Shown: positions 1 to 13,673, counted from the stretch's first letter. The stretch: 64,000 nt of DNA from Pseudomonas sp. RIT-562 (GCF_026241895.1 NZ_JAPJIV010000011.1:107090-171089), one strand, 5' to 3'. Notes: generated by a model not told the origin, from the letters alone. A program made the numbers and translations.

Positions 1-414
1 GCCGGTGCGGATGACTACGTCAGCAAGCCATTTCGCCCCAATGAACTGAAAGCTCGGGTCGCCGCAGTCTTGCGCAGGCACAGTCAGCAACGCCAGTCTG
101 GTGAAGTGCTGAGCATCAATGACCTGCTGTTCGACGATGCCGAACTGACAGTGACCCGCGCCGGCGTCCCCATCGGCATGACCGAACGGGAGTACGGTCT
201 GGCTCGCTGCCTGTTTACCAATCTGGGCCGTCCGCTGTCACGAGAGTACCTGTATGAGCGGTTTTGGAGTCATGAAGAGATGGTGTCTTCACGACCGCTC
301 GACACCCACATCTACCGCCTTCGCAACAAGCTCGGTTTGACCGCCGACCGGGGTTGGCAGTTGTTGACGATCTATGGGTATGGGTATCGGTTGGAGAGTG
401 TGTCGACTTCATAG
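1..414 (+). CDS. OmpR/PhoB-type response regulator, 3' part only
   Basis: The reading frame is open from the first base to TAG at 412-414, so the N-terminus with the phospho-accepting Asp lies outside the window. The visible part starts at the end of a receiver domain (GADDYVSKPF, where the Lys is the conserved switch-side lysine) and continues into a winged-helix DNA-binding domain of the OmpR/PhoB class ending in GYGYRL. Two-component regulators of this class bind tandem promoter repeats after phosphorylation by a sensor kinase. The partner and signal cannot be told from this fragment. It converges on gyrB and the two share a terminator. Confidence 0.9.
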   Translation, partial: AGADDYVSKPFRPNELKARVAAVLRRHSQQRQSGEVLSINDLLFDDAELTVTRAGVPIGMTEREYGLARCLFTNLGRPLSREYLYERFWSHEEMVSSRPLDTHIYRLRNKLGLTADRGWQLLTIYGYGYRLESVSTS

Positions 415-425
415 CTATTCCAAAC

Positions 426-459
426 AAAAAAAGGCCAACGCTAGCGTTGGCCTTTTTTT
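426..459. terminator. Bidirectional intrinsic terminator between the response regulator and gyrB
   Basis: A perfect 20-bp palindrome at 433-452 (GGCCAACG-CTAG-CGTTGGCC) is flanked by seven A on the left and seven T on the right. It can therefore end transcripts from both directions: the regulator gene on the plus strand and the dnaA-gyrB cluster on the minus strand. Confidence 0.92.
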
Positions 460-484
460 GTTTGGCTGGTTGACCTACCGTGGA

Positions 485-4011
<3,527 letters not shown>

Positions 4012-4031
4012 CTAGCTTCTGCTGAGCATGA

Positions 4032-5135
4032 TTACAGACGCATCGGCATGACAACGTAAGCCGAATCGTCGTTGTCGGACTCTTGGACCAGCGCGCTGCT
4101 GTTGGAGTCGGACAGGATCAGGCGAACCTGCTCAGTGGTCATGACGCCCAGCACGTCGAGCAAGTAGCTGACGTTGAAGCCGATTTCCAGGGAGCCGCCG
4201 TTGTACTCAACGCCTACCTCTTCTTCCGCCTCTTCCTGTTCAGGGTTGTTGGCCTGGATTTTCAGTTGACCATTGGCCAGCTGCAGACGGATACCGCGAT
4301 ACTTTTCGTTCGACAGGATCGCGGTGCGGCTAAAGGCTTCACGCAGGGCCTGACGATCGCCGAGCACCAGCTTGTCACCACCTTTAGGCAGGACGCGCTC
4401 GTAGTCCGGGAACTTGCCGTCGACCAGTTTCGAAGTGAAGGTGAACTCACCGGTAGTGGCGCGGATGTGATGCTGGCCCAGCACGATGCTGACGATACCG
4501 TCCGGCTCAGTCAGCAGACGCGCCAGTTCAAGGATGCCCTTGCGTGGCACGATGACCTGGTGACGATCCGGCTGACCGATATCGGCCTTCATCGAGCACA
4601 TGGCCAGACGGTGACCGTCGGTGGCCACGGCGCGGATGATGCCTTCAGAAACTTCCAGCAGCATACCGTTCAGGTAGTAACGCACGTCCTGCTGGGCCAT
4701 GGCGAAGCTGGTGCGTTCGATCAGTCGACGCAGTTTGCTTTGCTCCAGGCTGCAAGTCAGCGAACCTGGGCCTTCCTCTACAGTCGGGAAATCATTGGCT
4801 GGCAGTGTCGACAGGGTAAAGCGGCTACGACCGGCCTTCACCACGAGCTTCTGCTCGTCGACCTTGATATCGATCAGCGCGTCGTTGGGCAAGCTCTTGC
4901 AGATGTCCATCAACTTGCGCGCAGGCACAGTGATGGAGCCCGGGTCTGCCGGTTCTTCGAGCTGAACACGACCGACCAGCTCGACTTCCAGGTCGGTACC
5001 GGTCAGCGACAGTTGCTGGCCTTCGACAACCAGCAGCACGTTGGAAAGCACCGGCAAGGTCTGTCGGCGCTCAACGACGCCTGCGACCAGTTGCAGGGGT
5101 TTCAACAGGGCTTCGCGTTGAATGGTGAAATGCAT
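4032..5135 (-). CDS. dnaN: DNA polymerase III sliding clamp (beta subunit)
   Basis: Ring-forming processivity clamp of the replicative polymerase. The 367-residue length, the N-terminus MHFTIQREALLKPLQLVAGVV and the C-terminus YVVMPMRL are typical, and three repeated clamp folds span the length. It lies between dnaA (38 bp gap) and recF (20 bp gap) in the classical order. The start ATG at 5135 is preceded by a purine-rich AAGGGAC stretch. Confidence 0.97.
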   Translation of the reverse strand: MHFTIQREALLKPLQLVAGVVERRQTLPVLSNVLLVVEGQQLSLTGTDLEVELVGRVQLEEPADPGSITVPARKLMDICKSLPNDALIDIKVDEQKLVVKAGRSRFTLSTLPANDFPTVEEGPGSLTCSLEQSKLRRLIERTSFAMAQQDVRYYLNGMLLEVSEGIIRAVATDGHRLAMCSMKADIGQPDRHQVIVPRKGILELARLLTEPDGIVSIVLGQHHIRATTGEFTFTSKLVDGKFPDYERVLPKGGDKLVLGDRQALREAFSRTAILSNEKYRGIRLQLANGQLKIQANNPEQEEAEEEVGVEYNGGSLEIGFNVSYLLDVLGVMTTEQVRLILSDSNSSALVQESDNDDSAYVVMPMRL

Positions 5136-5173
5136 GGTCTAGTCCCTTGCCTTAATAAGCTGCGCTGGTGTCA

Positions 5174-6697
5174 TCAAGTGGTCAGTGTTCGCAGCAGGTT
5201 CTTGTAGTCCTCGCGGATGTCCGCGTCGGATTCCTTAAGTTCGTTGATCTTCCGGCAGGCGTGCAACACAGTCGTATGGTCACGGCCGCCAAACACATCG
5301 CCGATTTCCGGCAGGCTGTGGTTAGTCAGCTCCTTGGACAATGCCATAGCCACCTGGCGCGGACGTGCCACCGAGCGCGAACGACGCTTGGACAGCAGGT
5401 CGGAGATCTTGATCTTGTAGTACTCGGCGACAGTGCGCTGAATGTTATCCACAGAGACCAGTTTATCTTGTAGCGCCAACAGGTCCTTCAGGGATTCGCG
5501 GATCAACTCGATAGTGATATCGCGGCCCATGAAGTGGGAGTGGGCGATCACGCGTTTAAGCGCGCCTTCCAGCTCTCGCACGTTGGAGCGAATGCGTTGG
5601 GCAATGAAGAACGCCGCGTCGTGTGGCAGATCCACTTTGGCCTGGTCGGCCTTCTTCATCAGGATCGCGACACGGGTTTCCAGCTCTGGCGGTTCAACTG
5701 CAACCGTCAGGCCCCAGCCGAAGCGGGACTTGAGGCGTTCTTCAAGACCTTCGATTTCTTTCGGGTAGCGGTCACTGGTGAGGATGACCTGCTGGCCACC
5801 TTCGAGCAAAGCGTTGAAGGTGTGGAAAAACTCTTCCTGGGAACGCTCTTTGCGGGCGAAAAACTGAATGTCATCGATCAGCAGTGCATCCACCGAACGG
5901 TAGAAGCGCTTGAACTCGTTGATCGCGTTCAGTTGCAACGCCTTGACCATGTCGGCCACGAAACGCTCGGAATGCAGGTACACGACCTTGGCATTCGGAT
6001 TCTTCTTTAATAGATGGTTACCCACAGCGTGCATCAAGTGGGTCTTACCCAAACCAACACCGCCATAAAGGAACAGCGGGTTGTAGCCGTGCTTGGGGTT
6101 ATCCGCAACCTGCCAGGCCGCAGCCCGGGCCAGTTGGTTGGACTTGCCTTCGACGAAGTTCTCGAAAGTGAAGGTCCGGTTCAGGTAGCTGGTGTGCTTG
6201 AGCGCCCCTTCTACCTGCACCGTGCGCTGTTCGGCGCGAATCGGCGCCTGTTGCGAGCTGGCACCGGCCATCGGGTCAAAACTGTCCCGGGACGGTTCTT
6301 CGCTGACGTCGGCAACTTTTTGCGTCGAACGCTTCGTCTGCTGCGGTGCAGCTGGCGCAGGTGCGGATGCAGTGGCCGGAGCCTGTGCAGCCTGAGCCTG
6401 GGAAGCGGCGGCGGCGAGCGGAGCGTTGGGTGCCGCCCGCGGAGCCGAACTGCGTTTGCTGCCTATTAATAAGGACAGCGCCGGCATCGAGCCATTGCCG
6501 TGCTCATCCAGCAGCTCAAGTACGCGACTCAGATACTTTTCGTTGACCCAGTCGAGAACAAAACGATTCGGTGCGTAGACACGCAGCTCGTCGCCTTCGG
6601 CTTCGACCTGTAGTGGACGGATCCAAGTGTTGAATTGTTGGGCAGGCAGCTCATCGCGCAAAAGCTCCACGCACTGCTGCCAAAGTTCCACTGACAC
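5174..6697 (-). CDS. dnaA: Chromosomal replication initiator DnaA
   Basis: AAA+ ATPase that binds DnaA boxes and opens oriC. The 507 residues contain domain I (N-terminal [22 protein letters not shown]), a long low-complexity Ala/Pro/Gln linker (about residues 85-150), the AAA+ core with Walker [10 protein letters not shown] and Walker [10 protein letters not shown], and a C-terminal helix-turn-helix domain with the DnaA signature [15 protein letters not shown]. It reads away from oriC, which lies directly upstream, and a consensus DnaA box sits inside the gene at 5445-5453. Confidence 0.97.
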   Translation of the reverse strand: MSVELWQQCVELLRDELPAQQFNTWIRPLQVEAEGDELRVYAPNRFVLDWVNEKYLSRVLELLDEHGNGSMPALSLLIGSKRSSAPRAAPNAPLAAAASQAQAAQAPATASAPAPAAPQQTKRSTQKVADVSEEPSRDSFDPMAGASSQQAPIRAEQRTVQVEGALKHTSYLNRTFTFENFVEGKSNQLARAAAWQVADNPKHGYNPLFLYGGVGLGKTHLMHAVGNHLLKKNPNAKVVYLHSERFVADMVKALQLNAINEFKRFYRSVDALLIDDIQFFARKERSQEEFFHTFNALLEGGQQVILTSDRYPKEIEGLEERLKSRFGWGLTVAVEPPELETRVAILMKKADQAKVDLPHDAAFFIAQRIRSNVRELEGALKRVIAHSHFMGRDITIELIRESLKDLLALQDKLVSVDNIQRTVAEYYKIKISDLLSKRRSRSVARPRQVAMALSKELTNHSLPEIGDVFGGRDHTTVLHACRKINELKESDADIREDYKNLLRTLTT

Positions 6698-7170
6698 GGA
6701 TATCCCCTAAGTTGAAAGCCGGTGAGGCAAAAACAAGCGGCCATTGTAACGATCAGCCGCCGACTTATCCACACGAAGGTTGTTCATCCCCCAAGAAGAA
6801 TCAACGCTTTATGAGGAAAAAAGTCGACCAATGGTCTGTGCATAAGCTCTGTGGATAACCGGGGTTAAGGTCGTTGCACAAGTGGGGGGGAAACTCGGTG
6901 GATAACCTGCCTGTGGATAAACAGGCCTTTCACCCACAGCTTATCCGACAGCGCAGCACAGGCTGACCACCGTTTTCCACGGTAGTTGTCATTCTCTGTA
7001 CATCGCGTACCGTATGGCCTCAAGGCAGTTATCCACAGATAAGTGCCTGCCTAGCTTTTATAAGCTTTACAAAAAAGCTTTAAATACTTTCCTTCTTTAT
7101 TTCTATATCTACAGGTTGGTCAGGTGTGGGAAATCGCCTCCAGATCTATTTATAAGGAAACGCTGGTTGG
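6698..7170. other. oriC: Chromosomal replication origin oriC
   Basis: This gene-free stretch between dnaA and rpmH has perfect DnaA boxes (TTATCCACA or its complement) at 6765-6773, 6850-6858, 6912-6920 and 7029-7037. Weaker copies are at 6897-6905 (one mismatch) and 6941-6949. They are followed by a very AT-rich tract at about 7048-7115, rich in TTTATAAGCTTT- and CTTTATTTC-like runs, which is the likely unwinding element. This position and layout match the known Pseudomonas origin. Confidence 0.93.
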
Positions 7171-7173
7171 AAA

Positions 7174-7202
7174 TTGACCTAGAGGCTTGCTTTCTCTAGA
7201 AT
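7174..7202 (+). promoter_or_regulatory. Sigma-70 promoter of the rpmH operon
   Basis: TTGACC at 7174-7179 and TAGAAT at 7197-7202 are separated by exactly 17 bp, close to the vegetative consensus. The promoter lies 62 bp upstream of the rpmH start at the right edge of oriC and reads into rpmH-rnpA-yidD-yidC. Confidence 0.8.
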
Positions 7203-7263
7203 CCCCGGTCTCTTAAAACGGGGGCCATTCCGGCCCGTTGTGGACGAACCAGGTAACACGACA

Positions 7264-7398
7264 ATGAAACGTACTTTCCAACCAAGCACTATCAAACGCG
7301 CTCGTACCCACGGTTTCCGTGCTCGCATGGCTACCAAGAACGGTCGTGCCGTCCTGTCGCGTCGTCGCGCCAAAGGTCGTGCGCGTCTGGCAGTTTGA
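7264..7398 (+). CDS. rpmH: 50S ribosomal protein L34
   Basis: A 44-residue, highly basic protein reading [20 protein letters not shown] and ending GRARLAV, which is the standard L34 sequence and length. L34 is a small component of the large ribosomal subunit. It is the first gene of the rightward cluster after oriC and is followed by rnpA after 16 bp, the conserved bacterial arrangement. Confidence 0.98.
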   Translation: MKRTFQPSTIKRARTHGFRARMATKNGRAVLSRRRAKGRARLAV

Positions 7399-7414
7399 TA
7401 ATCCGGCACTGGAG

Positions 7415-7816
7415 GTGAGTCAGGACTTCAGTCGGGAAAAGCGTCTGCTTACCCCCCGGCATTTCAAGGCAGTCTTTGACTCCCCTACCGGCAAGGTTCC
7501 GGGGAAAAATCTCCTGCTCCTTGCGCGCAACAACGATCTTGATCACCCCCGTCTCGGGCTGGTTATCGGGAAAAAGAGCGTAAAGCTCTCCGTCGAGCGC
7601 AATCGCCTCAAACGTCTGATGCGCGAATCGTTCCGTCTGCACCAGGAATCACTGGTCGGTTGGGATATTGTTATCGTCGCGCGCAAAGGTTTGGGTGACG
7701 TAGAGAACCCCGAATTGATTCAGCATTTCGGCAAACTCTGGAAGCGTCTGGCACGCAGCACGCCAGTACCAGCAGTCAAAGCCGAAACTGTAGGGGTAGA
7801 CAGTCCCGATGCGTAA
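7415..7816 (+). CDS. rnpA: Ribonuclease P protein component
   Basis: Protein subunit that assists the RNase P RNA in maturing tRNA 5' ends. The sequence [20 protein letters not shown] and the RNR motif ([16 protein letters not shown]) are characteristic, and GTG at 7415 gives 133 residues. The start is not clear-cut: GGAGGTGA at 7411-7418 is an excellent anti-16S match but overlaps the GTG itself, and no start codon follows it at normal spacing. An upstream in-frame GTG near 7379 would overlap rpmH. Its 3' end overlaps yidD by 8 bp. Confidence 0.93.
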   Translation: MSQDFSREKRLLTPRHFKAVFDSPTGKVPGKNLLLLARNNDLDHPRLGLVIGKKSVKLSVERNRLKRLMRESFRLHQESLVGWDIVIVARKGLGDVENPELIQHFGKLWKRLARSTPVPAVKAETVGVDSPDA

Positions 7817-8054
7817 ACTGGCACTCGTTCCGATCCAGTTTTATCGCTATGCCATTAGTCCTCTGATGGCCAGTCACTGTCGCTTCTACCCCAGTTGTTC
7901 CTGCTACGCGTATGAAGCCATAGAAAATCATGGCCTTCTGCGCGGTGGCTGGCTGACCTTTCGTCGTTTAGGTCGCTGTCATCCGTGGAATCCCGGTGGT
8001 TATGACCCGGTTCCATCTATCCCTACCTCCCGTTCTTCTTCGATGGCCGAGTAA
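7809..8054 (+). CDS. yidD: Membrane protein insertion efficiency factor YidD
   Basis: An 81-residue protein with the YidD signature: an N-terminal amphipathic segment ([20 protein letters not shown]), then [19 protein letters not shown] and [16 protein letters not shown]. It is thought to help YidC-dependent membrane insertion. The ATG at 7809 overlaps the rnpA end and the stop is 2 bp before yidC, so the three genes are probably translationally coupled. Confidence 0.95.
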   Translation: MRKLALVPIQFYRYAISPLMASHCRFYPSCSCYAYEAIENHGLLRGGWLTFRRLGRCHPWNPGGYDPVPSIPTSRSSSMAE

Positions 8055-8056
8055 TC

Positions 8057-9742
8057 ATGGATATCAAACGCACGATCCTGATCGTCGCCCTGGCAATCGT
8101 GGCCTACGTTATGGTCCTTAAATGGAACCAGGACTACGGTCAAACTGCCCTGCCGACTCAGAATGTTGCTTCCAGTACTACCGCACCGGGCTTACCGGAT
8201 ACGGCGACTGGCAATAATGCTTCTGTCAGTGACGACATTCCGCGCGCCGCAAGCGATACCAGTGCAACTGCTCCTGCTGAAACTCCGGTTGCAGCAAGCA
8301 AAGATCTCATCCGCATCAAAACGGATGTGCTCGACCTGGCAGTCGATCCACAGGGTGGTGACGTTGCCCAGCTGACACTGCCGCTGTATCCACGTCGCCA
8401 GGACCATCCGGAAATCCCGTTCCAGTTGTTCGATAACGGCAATGAGCGCACTTACCTGGCTCAAAGCGGTTTGATCGGCACCAACGGTCCGGACGCAAGC
8501 CCGGCCGGTCGTCCGGTTTACTCCTCGGAGAAGAAGGTTTATCAGCTGGCTGATGGCCAGGACCAAATGGTCGTAGACCTGAAGTTCAGCAAGGACGGCA
8601 TCAACTACATCAAGCGTTTCACGGTGAAACGCGGCCTGTATGACGTTACCGTTTCCTATCTGATCGACAACGAAAGCACTCAACCTTGGTCTGGCGCGAT
8701 GTTCGCGCAACTCAAGCGCGACGCTAGTGGTGATCCATCTTCGACTACGGCTACCGGTACTGCCACCTATCTGGGCGCTGCCCTGTGGACAAGTAACGAG
8801 CCGTACAAGAAAGTGTCCATGAAGGACATGGACAAGGCCCAGCTGAAGGAAACTGTCAGCGGTGGTTGGGTTGCTTGGTTGCAACACTACTTCGTAACGG
8901 CCTGGATTCCGGCGAAGGGCGAAAACAACATCGTCCAGACCCGTAAAGACAGCAAAGGCAACTACATCATTGGCTACACCGGCCCGGCAATCACTGTCGC
9001 GCCAGGTGCCAAGGCTGAAACCAGCGCTGTTCTTTATGCCGGCCCAAAAAGCCAGGCTGTGCTGAAAGAGTTGTCCCCAGGTCTGGAATTGACCGTCGAC
9101 TACGGCATCTTGTGGTTCATTGCCCAGCCGATTTTCTGGTTGCTGCAACATATCCACGCGCTGGTCGGTAACTGGGGCTGGTCGATTATTTTCCTGACCA
9201 TGCTGATCAAGGGGATCTTCTTCCCGCTGTCGGCCGCCAGCTACAAATCCATGGCTCGCATGCGTGCAGTGGCACCGAAACTGGCCGCGCTGAAAGAGCA
9301 ACATGGCGACGACCGGCAGAAAATGTCGCAAGCCATGATGGAGCTGTACAAGAAAGAGAAGATCAATCCGCTGGGTGGTTGCTTGCCAATCCTCGTGCAG
9401 ATGCCGGTTTTCCTCTCCCTGTACTGGGTTCTGCTGGAAAGCGTGGAAATGCGCCAAGCGCCGTTCATGCTGTGGATTACTGACCTGTCGATCAAGGATC
9501 CGTTCTTCATTCTGCCGATCATCATGGGCGCCACCATGTTCATCCAGCAGCAGTTGAACCCGACTCCACCGGATCCGATGCAGGCCAAGGTGATGAAGCT
9601 GATGCCAATCATCTTCACCTTCTTCTTCCTGTGGTTCCCGGCTGGTCTGGTGCTGTATTGGGTAGTCAACAACTGCCTGTCCATTGCCCAACAGTGGTAC
9701 ATCACTCGTAAAGTCGAAGCGGCTACCAAAGCAGCTGCCTGA
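8057..9742 (+). CDS. yidC: Membrane protein insertase YidC
   Basis: Inner-membrane insertase/chaperone acting alone or with SecYEG. The 561 residues have an N-terminal membrane anchor (TILIVALAIVAYVMVLKW), a large periplasmic beta domain (about residues 50-345), then the conserved hydrophobic insertase core starting at YGILWFIAQPIFWLLQHIHA with the KGIFFPLSAASYKSMARMR loop and INPLGGCLPILVQMPVFLSLY. It ends in a short charged tail. Length and topology fit the gamma-proteobacterial type. Confidence 0.97.
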   Translation: MDIKRTILIVALAIVAYVMVLKWNQDYGQTALPTQNVASSTTAPGLPDTATGNNASVSDDIPRAASDTSATAPAETPVAASKDLIRIKTDVLDLAVDPQGGDVAQLTLPLYPRRQDHPEIPFQLFDNGNERTYLAQSGLIGTNGPDASPAGRPVYSSEKKVYQLADGQDQMVVDLKFSKDGINYIKRFTVKRGLYDVTVSYLIDNESTQPWSGAMFAQLKRDASGDPSSTTATGTATYLGAALWTSNEPYKKVSMKDMDKAQLKETVSGGWVAWLQHYFVTAWIPAKGENNIVQTRKDSKGNYIIGYTGPAITVAPGAKAETSAVLYAGPKSQAVLKELSPGLELTVDYGILWFIAQPIFWLLQHIHALVGNWGWSIIFLTMLIKGIFFPLSAASYKSMARMRAVAPKLAALKEQHGDDRQKMSQAMMELYKKEKINPLGGCLPILVQMPVFLSLYWVLLESVEMRQAPFMLWITDLSIKDPFFILPIIMGATMFIQQQLNPTPPDPMQAKVMKLMPIIFTFFFLWFPAGLVLYWVVNNCLSIAQQWYITRKVEAATKAAA

Positions 9743-9766
9743 TTTACACTGTGGATAACCACTCAG

Positions 9767-9788
9767 AACGCCCCCTAGTGGGGCGTTT
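9767..9788 (+). terminator. Intrinsic terminator after yidC
   Basis: AACGCCCC and GGGGCG form a stem across a short CTAGT-type loop and are followed by TTTT. It lies 25 bp after the yidC stop and ends the rpmH-yidC unit just before mnmE. A consensus DnaA box (9750-9758) sits between the yidC stop and the stem. Confidence 0.8.
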
Positions 9789-9821
9789 TGCTATCTGTCA
9801 CTTTTGTCTGGATATCGGTTT

Positions 9822-11192
9822 ATGAGCGTTCCTCGTGAAACCATCGCCGCCGTCGCGACTGCCCAAGGTCGCGGTGGTGTAGGCATCGTCCGCATTTCGG
9901 GGCCGCTTGCCAGTGTTGCAGCCAAAGCCTTCAGTGGTCGCGAACTGAAACCTCGATATGCCCACTACGGGCCTTTCCTCGACGGCAACGAAGAGGTGCT
10001 GGACCAAGGGCTGGCACTGTATTTCCCGGGCCCGAACTCATTCACCGGTGAGGATGTGCTGGAACTCCAGGGCCACGGCGGGCCGGTGGTCCTGGACATG
10101 TTGCTCAAGCGCTGCCTGGAATTGGGTTGCCGCCTGGCGCGCCCGGGCGAGTTCAGCGAGCGGGCATTTCTCAATGACAAACTTGACCTGGCCCAGGCTG
10201 AAGCCATCGCTGACCTGATCGAGGCGAGTTCTGCACAGGCTGCGCGAAATGCCCTGCGTTCCCTGCAGGGAGCATTTTCCCAGCGTGTGCATAACTTGAC
10301 CGAGCAGTTGATTGGCCTGCGGATCTACGTCGAAGCTGCCATCGACTTCCCGGAGGAAGAAATCGACTTCCTCGCCGATGGCCACGTCCTAAGCATGCTC
10401 GATAAAGTGCGCGACGAATTATCCACAGTCATGCGCGAAGCCGGGCAGGGTGCGCTGCTGCGCGATGGCATGACGGTAGTGATCGCCGGCCGACCTAACG
10501 CCGGCAAATCCAGCCTGTTGAATGCCCTGGCGGGTCGCGAAGCAGCGATCGTTACCGAGATTGCCGGCACGACCCGAGACATTCTCCGCGAACATATCCA
10601 CATTGATGGCATGCCACTGCACGTAGTCGATACCGCCGGTCTGCGGGATACCGATGATCATGTGGAAAAGATTGGGGTGGAAAGGGCGTTGAAAGCCATC
10701 GGCGAGGCGGATCGGGTACTGCTGGTAGTCGATGCCACTGCACCGGAAGCGCTGGATCCGTTTGCGCTGTGGCCGGAATTCCTCGAAGTACGCCCGGACC
10801 CGGCGAAAGTCACATTGATCCGCAACAAGGCCGACCTGACAGGCGAAGCCATTGCGCTCGAAGTCAGCGCGGATGGCCACGTCACCATCAGCTTGAGCGC
10901 AAAATCTGCCGGCGATGGCCTGGAACTGCTGCGCGATCACCTGAAAGCTTGCATGGGTTACGAACAAACCTCTGAAAGCAGCTTCAGTGCCCGCCGTCGG
11001 CACCTTGAGGCGTTGCGCCATGCCAGCGCATCCCTCGAACACGGCCGGGCGCAACTGACCCTGGCAGGTGCCGGAGAGTTGCTGGCCGAGGATTTGCGCC
11101 AGGCACAGCACTCCCTGGGTGAAATCACCGGAGCGTTCAGCTCTGATGATTTGCTCGGGCGGATATTTTCCAGTTTCTGTATCGGCAAATAA
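9822..11192 (+). CDS. mnmE: tRNA modification GTPase MnmE
   Basis: With MnmG it installs the (carboxymethyl)aminomethyl group at U34 of several tRNAs. The 456-residue protein has the folate-binding N-terminal domain ([19 protein letters not shown]), a G domain inserted in a helical domain ([12 protein letters not shown] about residue 223, the TAGTTRD-like switch, DTAGLRD, NKAD) and the invariant C-terminal CIGK. I choose ATG at 9822 because the family begins [13 protein letters not shown]. The in-frame ATG at 9804 adds six unlikely residues. Confidence 0.96.
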   Translation: MSVPRETIAAVATAQGRGGVGIVRISGPLASVAAKAFSGRELKPRYAHYGPFLDGNEEVLDQGLALYFPGPNSFTGEDVLELQGHGGPVVLDMLLKRCLELGCRLARPGEFSERAFLNDKLDLAQAEAIADLIEASSAQAARNALRSLQGAFSQRVHNLTEQLIGLRIYVEAAIDFPEEEIDFLADGHVLSMLDKVRDELSTVMREAGQGALLRDGMTVVIAGRPNAGKSSLLNALAGREAAIVTEIAGTTRDILREHIHIDGMPLHVVDTAGLRDTDDHVEKIGVERALKAIGEADRVLLVVDATAPEALDPFALWPEFLEVRPDPAKVTLIRNKADLTGEAIALEVSADGHVTISLSAKSAGDGLELLRDHLKACMGYEQTSESSFSARRRHLEALRHASASLEHGRAQLTLAGAGELLAEDLRQAQHSLGEITGAFSSDDLLGRIFSSFCIGK

Positions 11193-11196
11193 AAAA

Positions 11197-11225
11197 AGGG
11201 CTGCGGATAACTTATCCACAGCCCT
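11197..11225. terminator. Bidirectional terminator between mnmE and the TonB receptor
   Basis: AGGGCTG-CGGATAA and its complement TTATCC-ACAGCCCT form a stem flanked by seven A on the left and a T run on the right. It can serve both convergent genes. The right arm contains a perfect DnaA box (TTATCCACA, 11212-11220). Confidence 0.85.
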
Positions 11226-11240
11226 CTTTTTTACTTTTAC

Positions 11241-13673
11241 TTACCAGTTGTAGGATACCGAGCCCAGCAAAGTGCGGCTCTCGCCCCAATAGCAGCGGCC
11301 CGCATCATTACAGCCAGACACATATTCCTTGTCGAAAACGTTCTTCGCGTTAACGTCGACCGTCCAGTTGCGGTCGATCTGGTAGCCGATCGCCGCATCC
11401 ACCAACGTGACATCACCCGCATCCAGTTTTCCGTACAAGGTCGGCGCCGTATAAGCGAACGCGCTGTCGAAGTACCGCACCCCGCCACCTACGTACAGTC
11501 CCTTCAGGCTGTTTTCGAGGAAGCGATACTTGGCCCAGACGGACGCCTGGTTACGCGGAACCCCCGTCATCTGATGATCCTTGACCAGCGAAGTGGCGGA
11601 GTCCTTGGTGATGCGCGCGTCGGTGTAGGTGTAGGCCGCTGTCACATTCAGATTGGGTGTCAGGTTGCTGTTGAGTTCCAGTTCCACCCCCTTGGCACGG
11701 CTTTCACCCACCTGGCGATAGGTGGACGTGGTGGCATCGAAGTAGGTGTCGTCTTTCTTGCGCAGGTCATACACCGACGCGGTGAAAGCCGTGTCCCAGC
11801 CGATGGGTTCGTATTTCAGACCGACTTCGTACTGGCTGCTGGTGATCGGGTCCAATGGCGCACCCGAGTTGGAGATCTGCTGCACCGGTACAAAAGCCGT
11901 TGAGTAGCTGACGTAAGGCGTCAGGCCGTTGTCGAACTGGTACATCACGCCGCCTTGGTAGGTGAATTTCCTGTCCTCGGAGCTGATGTTGCTGGCCGAC
12001 GCCACTTTGTCGCGGAAATCGCTGTCGACCCAATCCTGACGACCGCCCAGAAGGAACAGCCAGTGATCGTACTTGCTCTGGATCTGCGCATAGGCACCTT
12101 TCATTTGCTGTTCCAGCAAGGTGTTCTGCACTGCGATAGGCGTCAACGGATCACGCAGGTAGACCGGGTTATAGATGTCGATCGGCCCGACAATCCCGGC
12201 GTTCCAGTCCTGATTGAAGGAAGTCCGGTCGAAACTGCCGCCAAACAGCACAGTGTTCTCCAAGCCACCCAGATCGAACTTGCCTTCCAGCTGGTTATCC
12301 AGCGAATACACCATCGACTTGTTGAAGCGGTCATAGGCAGTCACGTTCAGGCGAGTACCAAAGCCTGCATTGTTCAGGTTGCCGGGCCAGGTCTCGTGCC
12401 GGGTGATCCTTGACTGCATGTAGCGCGAGTTCTGCCGGAACTGCCAGTCGTCATTGAAGCTGTGGGTAAATTCATAGCCAGTGCTCCAGGTTTCCCGCTC
12501 GAAGGTGTTCCAGTCCGGGTCACCGAGCATGGTGTCCTTGGATAACTTGCCATTGGGATTCTTCAGCAAGGTACCGGCTGCGGGGAGTCCGAGCTCCATG
12601 TTGGTGTGATCCTTCTGGTAGTTGGCCAGCAGGGTCAGGGTGTTGTAGTCATCGAAATTAAGGGTCAGGGATGGGGCGATGTAGATCCGATCATCCGGAA
12701 CGTGATCGGTTTGGGTGTCGGCATTGCGACCAAGCATGACCATCCGACCAAGAATATTGCCGCTGTCAGTGAGCGGGCCGGATACGTCGACGCCCAACTG
12801 CCGACGATTGTTCGAACCATAGCTCAACTGCACCTCGCCCTGGGGGGCGGCTGTGGGACGTTTACTCACGATATTGACCAGACCACCTGGGGCGTTTTCA
12901 CCATAGAGCAATGAAGACGGCCCGCGAAATATCTCGACCCGCTCCAGTCCATAGGGTTCGGTGCTGGTGTCGTAACGATTGCCCTGTACCCGCAAGCCAT
13001 CACGTAACAGGCCATATCCATAGTCTGTGGCATTAAAACCGCGAATGAAAAACAGGTCGCCGGCAAGGCTATCGCCTGCGGCAAAGGGCGGTGCAAAAAT
13101 GCCCGGCACGTAACCCAACACGTCGGTGAGGGTCTGGGATTTTTGATCCTTGATTCGCTGGCTGGTGACTACGGACACCGAGCGCGGAGTTTCGGATAAC
13201 GGAGTGCTGGTCTTGGTCCCGACTCGACTGCTTTTCGCGTTGTAGCCAACGTCTGCCGAGTAATCCAGGGACATTTCACTCGGTTGCACGGCATTGATGT
13301 TGGTGGCACCCAACACCAGGGACCCGTTCTCGGGTACTGGTTGAAGTATGTAACTGCCGGGAGCCTGAGGCACAGCTTGCAGCCCAGAGCCACGAAGCAA
13401 CAACTGGAAGCCCTGGTCGATCGAGTAGGTGCCGGACAAACCATCGGTTCTCAACTGAGCGGTTTGCTGCGGTGAGAATGACAGGATCACATTGGCCGCC
13501 GCCGCGAACTGACTCAGAGCGCCATCCAGCGGGCCAGCGGCGATGGCAAAGCGTTGCGAAGCACTGGCTGCCATTGCGTTGGTTGCCAGCAGACAACCTG
13601 TAGCACTGGTCATCAACAAACCGTAGGCGAGGCAGTGGTGGGAAAAACGCTTTCGGAACTTAGGAAGACGCAT
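11241..13673 (-). CDS. TonB-dependent siderophore receptor with N-terminal signalling (STN) domain
   Basis: Outer-membrane iron-siderophore transporter that also signals to a FecR/sigma pair. A signal peptide ends near AMAASAS. The secretin/TonB N-terminal signalling domain spans about residues 40-115 (RFAIAAGPLDGALSQFA ... GSGLQAV), followed by the plug (TPRSVSVVTSQRIKDQ, ERVEIFRGPSSLLYGENAPGGLVN) and a 22-strand barrel ending in an aromatic residue (SVSYNW). At 810 residues it has the usual size of FpvA/FoxA/FiuA-type transducers. The ligand cannot be told from sequence. The sigma and FecR genes directly upstream are the expected partners. Confidence 0.94.
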   Translation of the reverse strand: MRLPKFRKRFSHHCLAYGLLMTSATGCLLATNAMAASASQRFAIAAGPLDGALSQFAAAANVILSFSPQQTAQLRTDGLSGTYSIDQGFQLLLRGSGLQAVPQAPGSYILQPVPENGSLVLGATNINAVQPSEMSLDYSADVGYNAKSSRVGTKTSTPLSETPRSVSVVTSQRIKDQKSQTLTDVLGYVPGIFAPPFAAGDSLAGDLFFIRGFNATDYGYGLLRDGLRVQGNRYDTSTEPYGLERVEIFRGPSSLLYGENAPGGLVNIVSKRPTAAPQGEVQLSYGSNNRRQLGVDVSGPLTDSGNILGRMVMLGRNADTQTDHVPDDRIYIAPSLTLNFDDYNTLTLLANYQKDHTNMELGLPAAGTLLKNPNGKLSKDTMLGDPDWNTFERETWSTGYEFTHSFNDDWQFRQNSRYMQSRITRHETWPGNLNNAGFGTRLNVTAYDRFNKSMVYSLDNQLEGKFDLGGLENTVLFGGSFDRTSFNQDWNAGIVGPIDIYNPVYLRDPLTPIAVQNTLLEQQMKGAYAQIQSKYDHWLFLLGGRQDWVDSDFRDKVASASNISSEDRKFTYQGGVMYQFDNGLTPYVSYSTAFVPVQQISNSGAPLDPITSSQYEVGLKYEPIGWDTAFTASVYDLRKKDDTYFDATTSTYRQVGESRAKGVELELNSNLTPNLNVTAAYTYTDARITKDSATSLVKDHQMTGVPRNQASVWAKYRFLENSLKGLYVGGGVRYFDSAFAYTAPTLYGKLDAGDVTLVDAAIGYQIDRNWTVDVNAKNVFDKEYVSGCNDAGRCYWGESRTLLGSVSYNW

